Source of the DNA: Bacteroidales bacterium
GTDB taxonomy: Bacteria > Bacteroidota > Bacteroidia > Bacteroidales > M50B96
Direction: 5' to 3'
Assembly (NCBI GenBank): GCA_021740905.1
Contig: JAIOYV010000047.1
Location: 1 to 54,131, forward strand
Length of the DNA: 54,131 nucleotides
A program made the position numbers and the translations under genes. Below, in pieces: positions 36,332-45,816 of the stretch (position 1 is the first letter of the stretch; each line of letters starts with the position of its first letter). The notes beneath the pieces were generated by a model. The model made no database searches and was not told the DNA's origin. It saw only the letters and a list, made by a program, of their open reading frames with translations.

Positions 36332-37060
36332 ATGAAGAAGGTTGGAAAAAATATGAAACTATTACACAGAGCACCACAGAGTTTTCACAGAGTTTCACAG
36401 ACAATGATAGTTGGATTTTTCACACTTTTTTTAGTCCTGTTTTTTTTCCTCCCAAGCCAATCCCTGGCACAGGATGAATCCCGTTATATCCTTGAATCGT
36501 TCAGAAAAAAGATGGAGCAAATCGAAAGTTATTCGGCAGATATTCTCATTAAAGTAGAAGTCAGCCTTATCAAAATAAAAGATCGCAAAGCGAAAGTCAC
36601 CTATACCAAACCTAATCAATTTGATTTTAAGGCCGAGGGGTTTACCCTTCTTCCCAAAAAGGGGATGGAGATGGAATACATGAAGATTATCGACGAAGGA
36701 TACACGTCAATCTATGTAAAGGAAGATACTGTCAATAGCCTGAACACATCCCTTATTAAAGTCATTCCCGACAACCCCGAAGCGGACATAATTTTAGCTG
36801 AAATGTGGATCGATACAAGCACAATCATCCTGCACAAAATGAGGACATACTCAAAGAATTCCGGTAGTTATACAATCCATTTTTATTATACTGATCATCC
36901 TTTCGATTTGCCCGACAAAATTATTGTTGAATTCGATGTGAAGAATAGTAAGATACCCATGTCCTTTACCGGTGATTTTGAATCCCTGGACAAGCCAGCT
37001 AAAAAAGGAGATGGAAAAGGCAGGGTAATTATCCAGTACGCGAATTATGAAGTGAATTAG
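36332..37060 (+). CDS. LolA-like exported protein
   Basis: The 242-residue protein has a LolA/LolB-type beta-sheet fold signature: ILESFRKKMEQIESYSADI, then VTYTKPNQFDFKAEGFTLLP, and a late strand pair IHFYYTDHPFDLPDKIIVEF. LolA-like proteins carry lipoproteins or bind lipids in the periplasm. The signal peptide (MIVGFFTLFLVLFFFLP) only begins at residue 25. The preceding 24 codons come largely from an intergenic-type repeat (ACACAGAGCACCACAGAG and variants at 36363-36402), so the ATG at 36404 may be the true start. The first ATG follows AAAAGGAG closely. It ends the operon with the ABC exporter. Confidence 0.7.
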   Translation: MKKVGKNMKLLHRAPQSFHRVSQTMIVGFFTLFLVLFFFLPSQSLAQDESRYILESFRKKMEQIESYSADILIKVEVSLIKIKDRKAKVTYTKPNQFDFKAEGFTLLPKKGMEMEYMKIIDEGYTSIYVKEDTVNSLNTSLIKVIPDNPEADIILAEMWIDTSTIILHKMRTYSKNSGSYTIHFYYTDHPFDLPDKIIVEFDVKNSKIPMSFTGDFESLDKPAKKGDGKGRVIIQYANYEVN

Positions 37061-37126
37061 AATTTTTTATTCGGTCAACAAAAATCATTTTTAAGTGTCT
37101 GTACGAATGAATTAAAAAAACGAAAA

Positions 37127-38041
37127 ATGAGATTAATAAATAAGATAGTATTCATTGTCATCATGGTTTCTATGACCACTTTGGCAAAAGGCCAAGGTTG
37201 TAGCGATGCCGGATTTTGTACCATGAATAGCTTAAAACCCGGTCAGGCAGATTCAAGTTCGAATTTCCTTAATCAAATTAAAGTGGGGCTATCGGTTGGT
37301 AAAGCTGATCATGATATTTTGATTGTGGCTAATTATTTAGAATATCACCAAGCCATTACTGAAAAGTTTTCAATGGATGCCAAATTAAGCTCAATCTCCC
37401 AAAGCGGAAATGGAATTTCTGTATTCGGGCTATCTGATATTCTGTTGAGCGGCAATTATGCCTTGAGCACTAAAACAGCATTTACCCTAGGTGTGAAAAT
37501 CCCATTAAGCAATGCCAACAAAAAACACGAAGGCATGACCTTGCCTATGGATTATCAGTCAAGTTTGGGGACTTTTGATTTGATTGCCGGATTTAGTTAT
37601 CAAATTAAAAAGCTACAGATCGTTGCTGCAATACAACAACCACTCACCCAAAATGAAAATAAGTTTATTCCCTGGATCAATCCGGATTATCCTGAATTTA
37701 CGGATTTTCAGTCTACTTTTGAATTTCAAAGAAGCGGGGATGTGCTGGTACGGCTTTCCTATCCTTTCGAAATTGGGAAAAAGATTAAGCTCACTCCGGG
37801 CATCTTGCCCATTTACCATTTATCCAACGACAAAGCCACTTTTATTCTTGAACAAGATACTGAAGAAATCGAAGGATCAAAGGGATTGACCCTTAACGTA
37901 AATGCTTTTCTGGATTATCAATTGTCTTCAAAAAGTGCCATCCAGTTCAATGTGGGAATGCCTTTGATCACACGAAATGTCCGTCCCGATGGACTGACCC
38001 GAAGTTTTATTGGAACTTTGGAGTATCGTTTTATGTTTTGA
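37127..38041 (+). CDS. Outer-membrane beta-barrel protein, transporter/channel-like
   Basis: The 304-residue protein has a signal peptide (cleavage near AKGQG) and then successive amphipathic beta strands with turns: FLNQIKVGLSVGKADHD, MDAKLSSISQSGNGIS, FDLIAGFSYQIKKLQIVA, LKLTPGILPIYHL-type strands, and a terminal strand ending in aromatic residues (GTLEYRFMF), which is the C-terminal signal of outer-membrane barrels. It resembles the PF13557 (MetA-pathway/phenol degradation) type of channel by layout, but that assignment is weak. The stop at 38039-38041 is close to the nucleotidyltransferase gene but the operon relation is unclear. Confidence 0.6.
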   Translation: MRLINKIVFIVIMVSMTTLAKGQGCSDAGFCTMNSLKPGQADSSSNFLNQIKVGLSVGKADHDILIVANYLEYHQAITEKFSMDAKLSSISQSGNGISVFGLSDILLSGNYALSTKTAFTLGVKIPLSNANKKHEGMTLPMDYQSSLGTFDLIAGFSYQIKKLQIVAAIQQPLTQNENKFIPWINPDYPEFTDFQSTFEFQRSGDVLVRLSYPFEIGKKIKLTPGILPIYHLSNDKATFILEQDTEEIEGSKGLTLNVNAFLDYQLSSKSAIQFNVGMPLITRNVRPDGLTRSFIGTLEYRFMF

Positions 38042-38070
38042 TTGTTAAGATTCCATTCAATAAAAATCAA

Positions 38071-38078
38071 TACCTTTG
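38071..38078 (+). promoter_or_regulatory. -7 element before the MntA/HepT genes
   Basis: TACCTTTG matches TAnnTTTG and lies 18 bases before the MntA start codon at 38096. No TTTG occurs at the canonical spacing. Confidence 0.4.
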
Positions 38079-38095
38079 TAAAAAGCCGATGTGAC

Positions 38096-38386
38096 ATGGA
38101 AGGACTAAAGGTTATCAAAGATAAGCTCAATCAGGAAAAGGAATGGTTGTACAAGCAATATCATGTAAAGTATCTGGCCATTTTTGGTTCGGTAAGTCGT
38201 GGAGAAAGCACTGATTTAAGTGACATTGATATTCTTGTAGCTTTTGAAAAACCTGTTGGCTTAGAGTTCATTAATCTTGCTGATGATCTTGAAAAACTTT
38301 TACATCGCAAAGTAGATTTGGTTTCTGAAAATGGGATAAAGCCAAAGTATTACGATCAAATAAAAAACGAACTTATATATGTCTAA
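38096..38386 (+). CDS. mntA: MntA-like minimal nucleotidyltransferase antitoxin
   Basis: The 96-residue protein has the minimal nucleotidyltransferase signature GS-x10-D-x-D (FGSVSRGESTDLSDIDILV) with a downstream acidic strand (KVDLVSEN). In the type VII MntA/HepT modules, the antitoxin adds AMP to a tyrosine of HepT and so blocks its RNase. The ATG at 38096 is preferred because an 18-codon longer frame merely reads through the promoter. The gene overlaps hepT by eight bases. Confidence 0.88.
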   Translation: MEGLKVIKDKLNQEKEWLYKQYHVKYLAIFGSVSRGESTDLSDIDILVAFEKPVGLEFINLADDLEKLLHRKVDLVSENGIKPKYYDQIKNELIYV

Positions 38387-38723
38387 ACGCGAGGACATAT
38401 TGCTTTTAGAGGATATTCTTGAATCCATCAATAAACTATTCAGCTACACAAAAGACTTTGATTTTGATAGTTTTAAGCGTGATGATAAAACGATTGATGC
38501 TGTAATAAGAAATTTTGAAATTATTGGGGAAGCTGCCAATCGACTCTCACCTCAATTATATTCAGAAAACGGTTCTGTTCAATGGCATCAGATAATCGGA
38601 CTGAGGAATCGGTTAATTCATGGATATTTTGGTGTTGACATTCAGATTATTTGGAATATTATTAGCAAAGACCTACAGCTTTTTAAGACACAAATTGAAT
38701 CGGTTATCGCAAAACAAAAATAA
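38379..38723 (+). CDS. hepT: HepT-like HEPN ribonuclease toxin
   Basis: The 114-residue all-helical protein carries the HEPN motif R-x4-H in LRNRLIHGYFGVD, extended to the RX4HXY form whose tyrosine is the known AMPylation target. Other conserved parts are RNFEIIGEAANRLSP. HEPN toxins of this group cut RNA, including tRNA 3' ends in the characterised cases. All key residues are present, so the toxin is expected to be functional. It overlaps mntA and is followed by a second toxin-antitoxin pair 93 bases on. Confidence 0.9.
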   Translation: MSKREDILLLEDILESINKLFSYTKDFDFDSFKRDDKTIDAVIRNFEIIGEAANRLSPQLYSENGSVQWHQIIGLRNRLIHGYFGVDIQIIWNIISKDLQLFKTQIESVIAKQK

Positions 38724-38816
38724 TCAACTGACAATAGAGGACACGTACACTGAAGCAAAAGAGGTTAATCTTCTCGGAAATTATATTTCGCTTATCTTTG
38801 AACAAAACAAAATATA

Positions 38817-39059
38817 ATGAGAACAATACAATTAACAATTCCTGACACTTTAGACTTGAATGATCGAGAAGCAAAAATGCTACTCGCCTCAAGGCTTTAC
38901 GAAAAAGGAAAGCTTACACTGGGACAGGCAGCCGAAATGGTTGGCTTATCGAAAAGAGCCTTTATGGAAATCTTAGCGGATTATGATGTCCCCATTTTTA
39001 ATTATCAGCCAAACGAAATAATTAATGACATCAAAAATGCACAAGACTATAGTCTCTGA
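38817..39059 (+). CDS. UPF0175-family antitoxin
   Basis: The 80-residue protein has the UPF0175 layout: a strand (TIQLTIPDTLD), then helices LLASRLYEKGKLTLGQAAEMVGLSKRAFMEIL (read in two parts) that resemble a ribbon-helix/HTH antitoxin, then the extended DYDVPIFNY tail. UPF0175 proteins pair with DUF3368 PIN-like toxins. Its end overlaps the start of the DUF3368 frame by 23 bases, as expected for such operons. Confidence 0.85.
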   Translation: MRTIQLTIPDTLDLNDREAKMLLASRLYEKGKLTLGQAAEMVGLSKRAFMEILADYDVPIFNYQPNEIINDIKNAQDYSL

Positions 39060-39504
39060 TACAAGTTGTTTGATATTATTGGAGAGGGTGGGCATGCTTG
39101 ATTTATTGAAATCTCTGTTTGGTAAAATTACCATTACCCAAATAATTGCTGATGAATTTGGAGAAACACTGCCCGATTTTATCGAATTTGAGAATCCTCA
39201 GAACAGGAATTACCAAAATATTTTAGAAGGTTTTTTAGATTCAGGTGAGGCAAGTGCTATCGCATTAGCACTTTAAAAAGAAAATCCGTTATTAATCATT
39301 GATGAATACAAAGGCAGACTGGAAGCGAAACAGCTTAGGATTAGTTTTACCGGGACATTGGGTGTTTTTATTGCTGCAAAAGAAAAAGGATTAATCGGTT
39401 CATTCACTGAAATTCTCGCAGATATTAACAGAACCAATTTCAGGCTTAGTGAAAAACTGATCTCAGAGGCATTAAAAAACAGTGGAGAAAAACCACTTAG
39501 TTGA
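39037..39504 (+). pseudogene. DUF3368 PIN-like toxin interrupted by one in-frame stop codon
   Basis: The frame begins MHKTIVSDTSCLILLERVG and runs through the family signature SGEASAIALAL. A TAA stop follows at 39274-39276, 80 codons in. After the stop the same frame continues without shift: KENPLLIIDEYKGRLEAK, then ISFTGTLGVFIAAKEKGLIG and so on to a TGA at 39502-39504. Both halves together match a normal DUF3368 protein of about 155 residues, so a single nonsense change is the only lesion. PIN-like toxins of this type are expected to be RNases. The truncated product lacks the conserved aspartate of LLIIDE and is probably inactive. Confidence 0.85.
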
Positions 39505-39509
39505 TGCAA

Positions 39510-42500
39510 TTATTCCCCAATCTTCAACTCCACGCCTTGAGAATGTGCCCCAAACTCCGGTGCATACATGCACTGAATAGTGGTAATTCCATTCGAGAAA
39601 TCACCACTATGCGCCACCCAAAGTGGATATTCAAACACATAATCGCCTTTTGGCAGGTAATCGAAAAAGAAATTCACCGAGGCATCGCGGATGCTTTCGT
39701 AGTAATACATCCCGCCCTGATAGTGGTGTCCTGAAAGGAAATTCACCGGTTCGAGGCCGGAAGCCCGCATATCTTTCATGTGGACAAATTCCAGATTGCG
39801 GTCCGATTTTAGATGGATGCGCACGATGAGCTTATCACCCACCTTAAGCTGATTTTTATCGGTCACTTTAATCAGTTCGGTTTTCTCTTTCGATTTCGTT
39901 TCAATGTACAATTCTTTAACCATTGACAGCCCGGCAGAAGCGGCTGTGATTTTATTCAAATCCTCGAAATATTGCCAGTACACAGCACCCCACGAAAGGC
40001 GGTCTGTCGTTTTTGTTATGCTGATGTTTCCCATTGATGGGTTGATTTCACCGGCTTCCCACGACTTTTTAAAATAGCCTGTGCCTGCTTCGAGTGCAAT
40101 GTCTTTATCTTTTGAGGGCTGGATGAGCTGGTTGCCAATCTGGATTTTTACATCCTCTTTGCTGTCCAACCAGTTGTCGCCCGAAAGAAGGAGGGCATAT
40201 ACTGCATCGGCAGTTGCTTTGGTGGTCTTCCATGCCTGGGTTTGCTTTTGTTTCAACAACCATATTTTTAATTCGTTCACACTGGCCGGGTCTTTGGCCA
40301 CTTCCTCGAAAAGTTCAATCATCAAAGCCTGTTGCTCGATAGGTGCGTTGTTCCAGTAATAACCATTCCCATTTTTCCAGTACATGCCAAATTCATCCGA
40401 AGAAATCGAAAACTCTTTCAGCGATTTGATGATGGCCATTGGGGATTCCGAATCGCCGTTTCGTTGCAGAGCCAGGGCAATCATGGCCTGCTCGTATTTG
40501 TTGAATTTCAGCCAGTTTTTTTGAGCTTCCGCGAAATAGTGGTCAACGGCTTCCTGATGGATTTTGCTCAGGCGCATGTCGGGGAAAAAGCTGCGCATAT
40601 AAAGGTAATGGACAAGGAGGCTGTTGAGTTCCTTGTTTGAATTGTACCTTGTGTAATCGCTGTACATTTCCTTGTCGAGATAAAACAGTGCCTGCCGTAT
40701 TGCATTAAATTGCGGCTGGTTTGTGCTGATGTCGATAATGCCCAGGTGTTTCAGATGCCCCAATCCGGCCACAATGTGCTGGGTGATGTAGCGGTTTTCG
40801 CGCAGGCCGGGAAACCAGGGCCATGCCCCCGTTTCCATCTGCATTTTTTGGAGCTTTTGCCAGGCCATGTTCAGTTCGTCCTTCATTTTGTTGAGGTCGA
40901 AAAGCAAGGCGATATTTTCTTTTTGCTGATTTTCGTTCAGGGCATCGCGCACCCAGGGGGTTTCGTTCAGGATGATATTTTTCAGGTCTTGGTTCTTTTC
41001 GAGGTTCGAGAGAAAAGTCTCTTTGTTGTCGGAAATTTTCCATTGCTCGAACACCCTCTTTATTTCTGGCATAGAATTGACAATATGTCCCGCCAGTGTA
41101 TTGGCATAATACCGGCTGAACAATTGCTCGGCACATTCGTGGGGAAATTCCATCAAATAAGGCAGGGCCTGCACAGCGTACCATGCCGGGTTTTGGGTAA
41201 ACTCCAGGGTAAGCTTGTGATTTTTCAGAGTGGTCGATTTGTTCTCTTTCAGTTTTTTAAACTCAAATGAAGTTTTCCCGGCTTTCCGCACCGACATGGG
41301 CAAACTTTCAGTTACCAGCATCCGGTTGCTCAACACAGGGAGAATTTTGGTTTCGCCATCCAAAAAAGTGCCCGTGCTTGCTTTCACGGTGTAGCTGATG
41401 GCATACACATTTTCGGGGATTGTTAATTCCCAGGTGATGGTTTGATTGCCGTTTTTCGCTATTGAAAAAGATAGTTGCTCTGCCTCCTTCGACAGCTTAA
41501 TCGTTTCATTGTTCAGGGCATTCACAAATTCAAGTTTAACCTGTCCCTGCAGCAAGGTGTCGCTCATGTTCGAGATTTTCACAGGAAAGACAATCCTGTC
41601 TCCTTCGCGGAAAAAGCGGGGAGGGTTGGCTTCGGCCATCAGTTCTTTTTTGGTGACCAGCTCTTTGTGGAACAGCCCCGTACTGACATCTTTGGTGTGG
41701 GCCAAACCATTGATATTCCAACGGGTCAACGATTCCGGCACGGTGAAAGCAATCACCACATCACCCATCTCGTTGGTTTGCAGCTGGGGGTAGAAAAAGG
41801 CCGTTTCGTTGAAATTAGAGCGGGTGTAGACATTGGTTAAATCTATATCAGAACTTATAAACTTATTGAGCAAGTATCCATCAGAAACATCTGAAACTGA
41901 ATAATCTCCTTCTTCAGGTATATTCTTGAATTTGTATGCTCCATCATTTGTTTCTACATTATTTAATTGAAATGACTCACCCTTAATCTCAATCATGTTA
42001 TCCGCATCCACAATCCCTTTTTCACCTCGCCCATTAAACATACCCAGGCTTTGCCTACTGCTTCTTACGGCTACCTCATCCATATAATATCCCCCAAATC
42101 CAAACCACAGCAACTGGTCGTAGTACAAATCATTGGGTCGCCGGGGATATTGATAGTCCTCGTAGATCAATTGCGAACGTCCAGAGCTAAAAGTAGAGGT
42201 CATGAAGGGATCGAAAAAATAATAAGGAGCCTCGAAAAAACTGCTGCAGGGATTGGGTGCAAATTTGTCGAGCGAGGCATCGTACATACCACACAATAAT
42301 TCGGCAGCTACTTTATCACCTTTCGGCCCACGTATTTTTACCCGCCATTCTTCTTTTTGTCCGGGGTAAAGTTGGTCGCGGAATGTTTCGAAACTGATGT
42401 CCAATTCTTTGTTCGAAAATGGCACATCAACCTGTTCGGTATAAAGAAAGACATGGTTGTTTTGGGCAAAGGTAAAAGAAACCTGAAAGCCGCCCCGGTG

Positions 42501-45500
42501 CTTTTCTTCCACTGGGACTTCAATCAGTTTTTGCCCTTCTTTCAGGGTCATCCATTCCTGTTTTACAATGTTGCCCTGAAGGATAATTTCGTACAATACC
42601 TGCACTTTTTCGAGGCCGGTACCAATGAGGAACTGTGCTTTTTCGCCGGGTTCCGCTTTCTTTTTCAGGGCCACAAACCAATCGGTTTTGGGTGCATGAA
42701 GTTTTTCGGAATGGCTGTCGAAAAATTCGGAGTAGATTGTTTTTTCTACTGTGCGGCCAAATTTGTCTTTGGTGCTAAAACAGATTTTATAAACGCCCGG
42801 TGCACGTTTTCCAAGCTGATCGAATTTCAGAGATTTCTGATCTTTTGTATCGATACTAAACTTAGCAACCTGCTTTTTCACGGGATAATTATCAGGATGT
42901 AATTCATCCCGATATTCATGTCCAGGGTAAAGTTTCTGCCATTCTTCCTTCGGTTGCAAATTCTTTTCAGCCAGGTTCAATTTGTTTGAAAAAAGTAAAG
43001 CGGGGGCTTCGAGCTGAAATACTTCTAAATCTACCACATTGTCAATTTTCTGTTGGTTGACAGTTTTTACAGCCAGCATAAATTCTTCTTCCGAAGATGT
43101 AGAAAGGTCCACTTTCCTTGGAAAATCACTTTCAATAAAAATGGCTTTATCCTGAATCGAAACATTTGTCGAAGCACTTTGGGTTTCACCGTTCTGATCG
43201 GTAGCATCGACCGAGACATCAAAATTGAAGCTTGTATTTCTCTCTGTAACCTTTGGACATATCGCTTTAAAACTGAGGGTAAACTCCCCTTTTTCGTTGG
43301 TTTCCACTTTTCCAAAATCTATCTGAAGCGATGGTTTCCAGGGCATGTAAAATCTATAATCTCCAAAGTTGGAACGGGTAACGGTATATTGGATATCGGC
43401 AAAACTTACCGGTTGACCGGTATAGGATTTTACTGTTCCTTTTACGGTCACTTCATCGTTGAAACGGTACTGGCCTTCGATGGGTGAAAAAGTGACCTGC
43501 ATCTTTGGCCGTTTGTATTCTTCTACCCGAAAGTCGATGCTGCCCAGTTTGGTCTGTATCCTAAAATTCCCGGTGAGCGCGCTTTTGGGCAGGGTGAACG
43601 ACCCACTGAACGAGCCGAATTCATTGCTCACATAGTCCTGCTCTTTCAAGGTTTGCCAATTGGCATCGATTAGTTGGATTTGCACTTTCTGGTTTTCGAT
43701 CACCTTCGATTCGTTGCCTTTCCCGGAATGGACTATCCCTTTGAAATAAACGATCTGCCCTGGTCGGTAAATCATCCTGTCGAGAAAGAAACTGCACACT
43801 TTTGGGTTGCTCTCGCTGGATTTTCCGGGGTTGTAAAAGTTTTCATCGGAAATCAAAAAGTCTTTTCCATGCTTGAAGAAAAGGATGGAGTTTGATCTGT
43901 TATAACCATCTCCACCGGGCAGGGTCACAAAGCCTTCCTTATTGGTTTTTAAAGTGGCAGTTTTTCTTATTTCATTGGATTGAATCCCGCGCGAGTAAAT
44001 AATATCCAGTTTGTCGATGGAGATTCCCGGAACCGGGGCACCATTATCGCGATCTACCACCAAAATATCGGTTGCCCCTTTCGACCTATCCCCCCGGTTC
44101 ATATAGGCAATGTTCGACACATTCAGGAAATCCCAGGCATACAGGCCGTGGCCTAAATTGAATTTGTCGTTGTCGGCTAGCATAAAAATGTATTTGCCAA
44201 TGGGCAGGCCTTCGACCAGAAATTCAGCCGAATGTTTATTCAAATCCACTGATCCGGGAAGTTCCAACTTTTGCTCCCTGACCAACTCCGATTTGCCAAT
44301 TAGTTTTTTCACCAGGTCCCGTCCATTGTCTTTTACAATTTGTTTGAAATAGTCGATGGTGTCCACTTTGTAAACCTGCAAAAAAACTTCTGACAGATTT
44401 TTGTATTCTGCCTGGCATGGAAATGTACGGCCAGGAATTACACCCGATTCCAACCGCATGGTCAATTCTTTTTTTCTCATGACTTCCAATTCGTACCGGC
44501 TCATCCCGGCGGCATGGCTTTCGCCAAATCGTTCGACAACCTGCACAAAAAGCCTTTCGGCAGTTTTGGCATAGTCTTTAAATTTCAGTTTCGCCGGATC
44601 GTTCCAGTCGTACCATTGAGCTTTGGATTCGTAATATTTGCCTTCCCGATACATCACTTCGGCAACCGAGGCATCTTCAGCATATTTTATATGAAGCGAT
44701 TTCAAGGCATCGAGATAGAGGCTGTCTTTGGCATCGGCAGTGGAATTGTCATTTACATAATCGAGGCGGGCTAAATCGGCATCAACCAGGGCGGGGATGT
44801 TTTCCTGCTTTAGCCGGTTTCTTAGAATCGCCTGATACTGCCCCAGGATTTTAAAATGATTGGAAGAACTATCCAGGGGTATGATTTTCAGCTTGGCAAA
44901 TTCTTTTGCCGGAGCGAAAAACTTTTCATCGGCAAGAAACTGGTCATCGCTCAGTAGTGTGTTCACTCCGTTTGATGATTCATAATACTGGATGGCACGG
45001 TGGGCGAGAAAATCGTACAGACTGGGACGAAGTTCTTTGGGCTGAGTTCCTTCATTAATAATATCCTCGAAATTGGAAATCTGTACCCTTTGCAAGCTGT
45101 CGGCATTTTGGAGGCTGGCTTCCAGATGCTCGTTCATCTTATTCAGAAAATCCATTTTGTCCCAATCGGTGATGTCCTCCGATTGAAACCCCGGAATTAC
45201 CGTACGCTGGCTGATACGCCACTGATCTTTTGAATAATAGCCCCAATAATAGGAGGCTGCGTACGAATGAAGGATTTGTTTCAATGGAAATTTGCTTACC
45301 GCAATTTCATCCAAAACCTGCCCGATGATTTTCGGAAAGGCATCCTCTTCTGTTTGGGAAATAAACTTTGAGCGATATATCAACGCTTTGGCTACCTGCT
45401 CGGCGTTGTGGCTTTTTTTTGCAGAAGCATAAATTTGATCCACAATTTCCAGGGCTGATTTTGGCAGGCCCTTTTTTTCAAGCTCATCCACCTTTTTCCA

Positions 45501-45632
45501 TTCGGCTTTGAACTTTTCATTCTCGGGGAATGGGATCCATTTTTCAGGCGATGTGGACGATTGAAAGGCCACTAATTGCAGCAATATCAGTAGGCTGATG
45601 AGTATTTTTAAAATCCGGTTCGCTGGTATCAT
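39510..45632 (-). CDS. Alpha-2-macroglobulin family protein
   Basis: The 2040-residue protein starts with a signal peptide (ILKILISLLILLQLVAF); no lipobox cysteine is seen. It has an N-terminal helical region, then macroglobulin-type domains including the MG2-like stretch with DRMIYRPGQIVYFKGIVHSG and FRIQTKLGSIDFRVEEYKRP. The central A2M part reads DVVIAFTVPESLTRWNINGLAH. The thioester motif CAEQ lies at residues 1500-1503 in MEFPHECAEQLFSRYY. Bacterial A2M proteins trap periplasmic proteases by covalent capture. A penicillin-binding protein 1C gene often sits beside it, but none is present here. It is the largest gene in the window and convergent with the broken DUF3368 gene, five bases apart. 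Confidence 0.92.
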   Translation of the reverse strand: MIPANRILKILISLLILLQLVAFQSSTSPEKWIPFPENEKFKAEWKKVDELEKKGLPKSALEIVDQIYASAKKSHNAEQVAKALIYRSKFISQTEEDAFPKIIGQVLDEIAVSKFPLKQILHSYAASYYWGYYSKDQWRISQRTVIPGFQSEDITDWDKMDFLNKMNEHLEASLQNADSLQRVQISNFEDIINEGTQPKELRPSLYDFLAHRAIQYYESSNGVNTLLSDDQFLADEKFFAPAKEFAKLKIIPLDSSSNHFKILGQYQAILRNRLKQENIPALVDADLARLDYVNDNSTADAKDSLYLDALKSLHIKYAEDASVAEVMYREGKYYESKAQWYDWNDPAKLKFKDYAKTAERLFVQVVERFGESHAAGMSRYELEVMRKKELTMRLESGVIPGRTFPCQAEYKNLSEVFLQVYKVDTIDYFKQIVKDNGRDLVKKLIGKSELVREQKLELPGSVDLNKHSAEFLVEGLPIGKYIFMLADNDKFNLGHGLYAWDFLNVSNIAYMNRGDRSKGATDILVVDRDNGAPVPGISIDKLDIIYSRGIQSNEIRKTATLKTNKEGFVTLPGGDGYNRSNSILFFKHGKDFLISDENFYNPGKSSESNPKVCSFFLDRMIYRPGQIVYFKGIVHSGKGNESKVIENQKVQIQLIDANWQTLKEQDYVSNEFGSFSGSFTLPKSALTGNFRIQTKLGSIDFRVEEYKRPKMQVTFSPIEGQYRFNDEVTVKGTVKSYTGQPVSFADIQYTVTRSNFGDYRFYMPWKPSLQIDFGKVETNEKGEFTLSFKAICPKVTERNTSFNFDVSVDATDQNGETQSASTNVSIQDKAIFIESDFPRKVDLSTSSEEEFMLAVKTVNQQKIDNVVDLEVFQLEAPALLFSNKLNLAEKNLQPKEEWQKLYPGHEYRDELHPDNYPVKKQVAKFSIDTKDQKSLKFDQLGKRAPGVYKICFSTKDKFGRTVEKTIYSEFFDSHSEKLHAPKTDWFVALKKKAEPGEKAQFLIGTGLEKVQVLYEIILQGNIVKQEWMTLKEGQKLIEVPVEEKHRGGFQVSFTFAQNNHVFLYTEQVDVPFSNKELDISFETFRDQLYPGQKEEWRVKIRGPKGDKVAAELLCGMYDASLDKFAPNPCSSFFEAPYYFFDPFMTSTFSSGRSQLIYEDYQYPRRPNDLYYDQLLWFGFGGYYMDEVAVRSSRQSLGMFNGRGEKGIVDADNMIEIKGESFQLNNVETNDGAYKFKNIPEEGDYSVSDVSDGYLLNKFISSDIDLTNVYTRSNFNETAFFYPQLQTNEMGDVVIAFTVPESLTRWNINGLAHTKDVSTGLFHKELVTKKELMAEANPPRFFREGDRIVFPVKISNMSDTLLQGQVKLEFVNALNNETIKLSKEAEQLSFSIAKNGNQTITWELTIPENVYAISYTVKASTGTFLDGETKILPVLSNRMLVTESLPMSVRKAGKTSFEFKKLKENKSTTLKNHKLTLEFTQNPAWYAVQALPYLMEFPHECAEQLFSRYYANTLAGHIVNSMPEIKRVFEQWKISDNKETFLSNLEKNQDLKNIILNETPWVRDALNENQQKENIALLFDLNKMKDELNMAWQKLQKMQMETGAWPWFPGLRENRYITQHIVAGLGHLKHLGIIDISTNQPQFNAIRQALFYLDKEMYSDYTRYNSNKELNSLLVHYLYMRSFFPDMRLSKIHQEAVDHYFAEAQKNWLKFNKYEQAMIALALQRNGDSESPMAIIKSLKEFSISSDEFGMYWKNGNGYYWNNAPIEQQALMIELFEEVAKDPASVNELKIWLLKQKQTQAWKTTKATADAVYALLLSGDNWLDSKEDVKIQIGNQLIQPSKDKDIALEAGTGYFKKSWEAGEINPSMGNISITKTTDRLSWGAVYWQYFEDLNKITAASAGLSMVKELYIETKSKEKTELIKVTDKNQLKVGDKLIVRIHLKSDRNLEFVHMKDMRASGLEPVNFLSGHHYQGGMYYYESIRDASVNFFFDYLPKGDYVFEYPLWVAHSGDFSNGITTIQCMYAPEFGAHSQGVELKIGE

Positions 45633-45741
45633 AATTTCTGTCTTTTATCAGGTTCTAATAAAAGATGAAAATAGTGGAAAAATTGCATAAAACAGAAAGA
45701 AATATTTTGAGGACATTAGGAAATGTCCAGGTGCACTTAAA

Positions 45742-45790
45742 ATCTACATTTCTTTTGTAAATCCAATGAAATTTGATTATCATTGTAGAT
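45742..45790. promoter_or_regulatory. Nested inverted repeats upstream of hipBA (possible operator)
   Basis: ATCTACA at 45742-45748 pairs with TGTAGAT at 45784-45790, and CAATGA at 45764-45769 pairs with TCATTG at 45780-45785. They lie 27-75 bases before the HipB start and between it and the divergent alpha-2-macroglobulin gene. HipB proteins repress their own operon by binding inverted repeats, so this is a candidate operator; no experimental support is implied. Confidence 0.35.
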
Positions 45791-45816
45791 AAAATAGTAC
45801 TCGTTAAATAGATATT

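Noticed and set aside
39510-45632. Several long plus-strand frames inside the alpha-2-macroglobulin gene
   Set aside because: They are antisense shadows of a well-supported coding frame and have no domain-like features.
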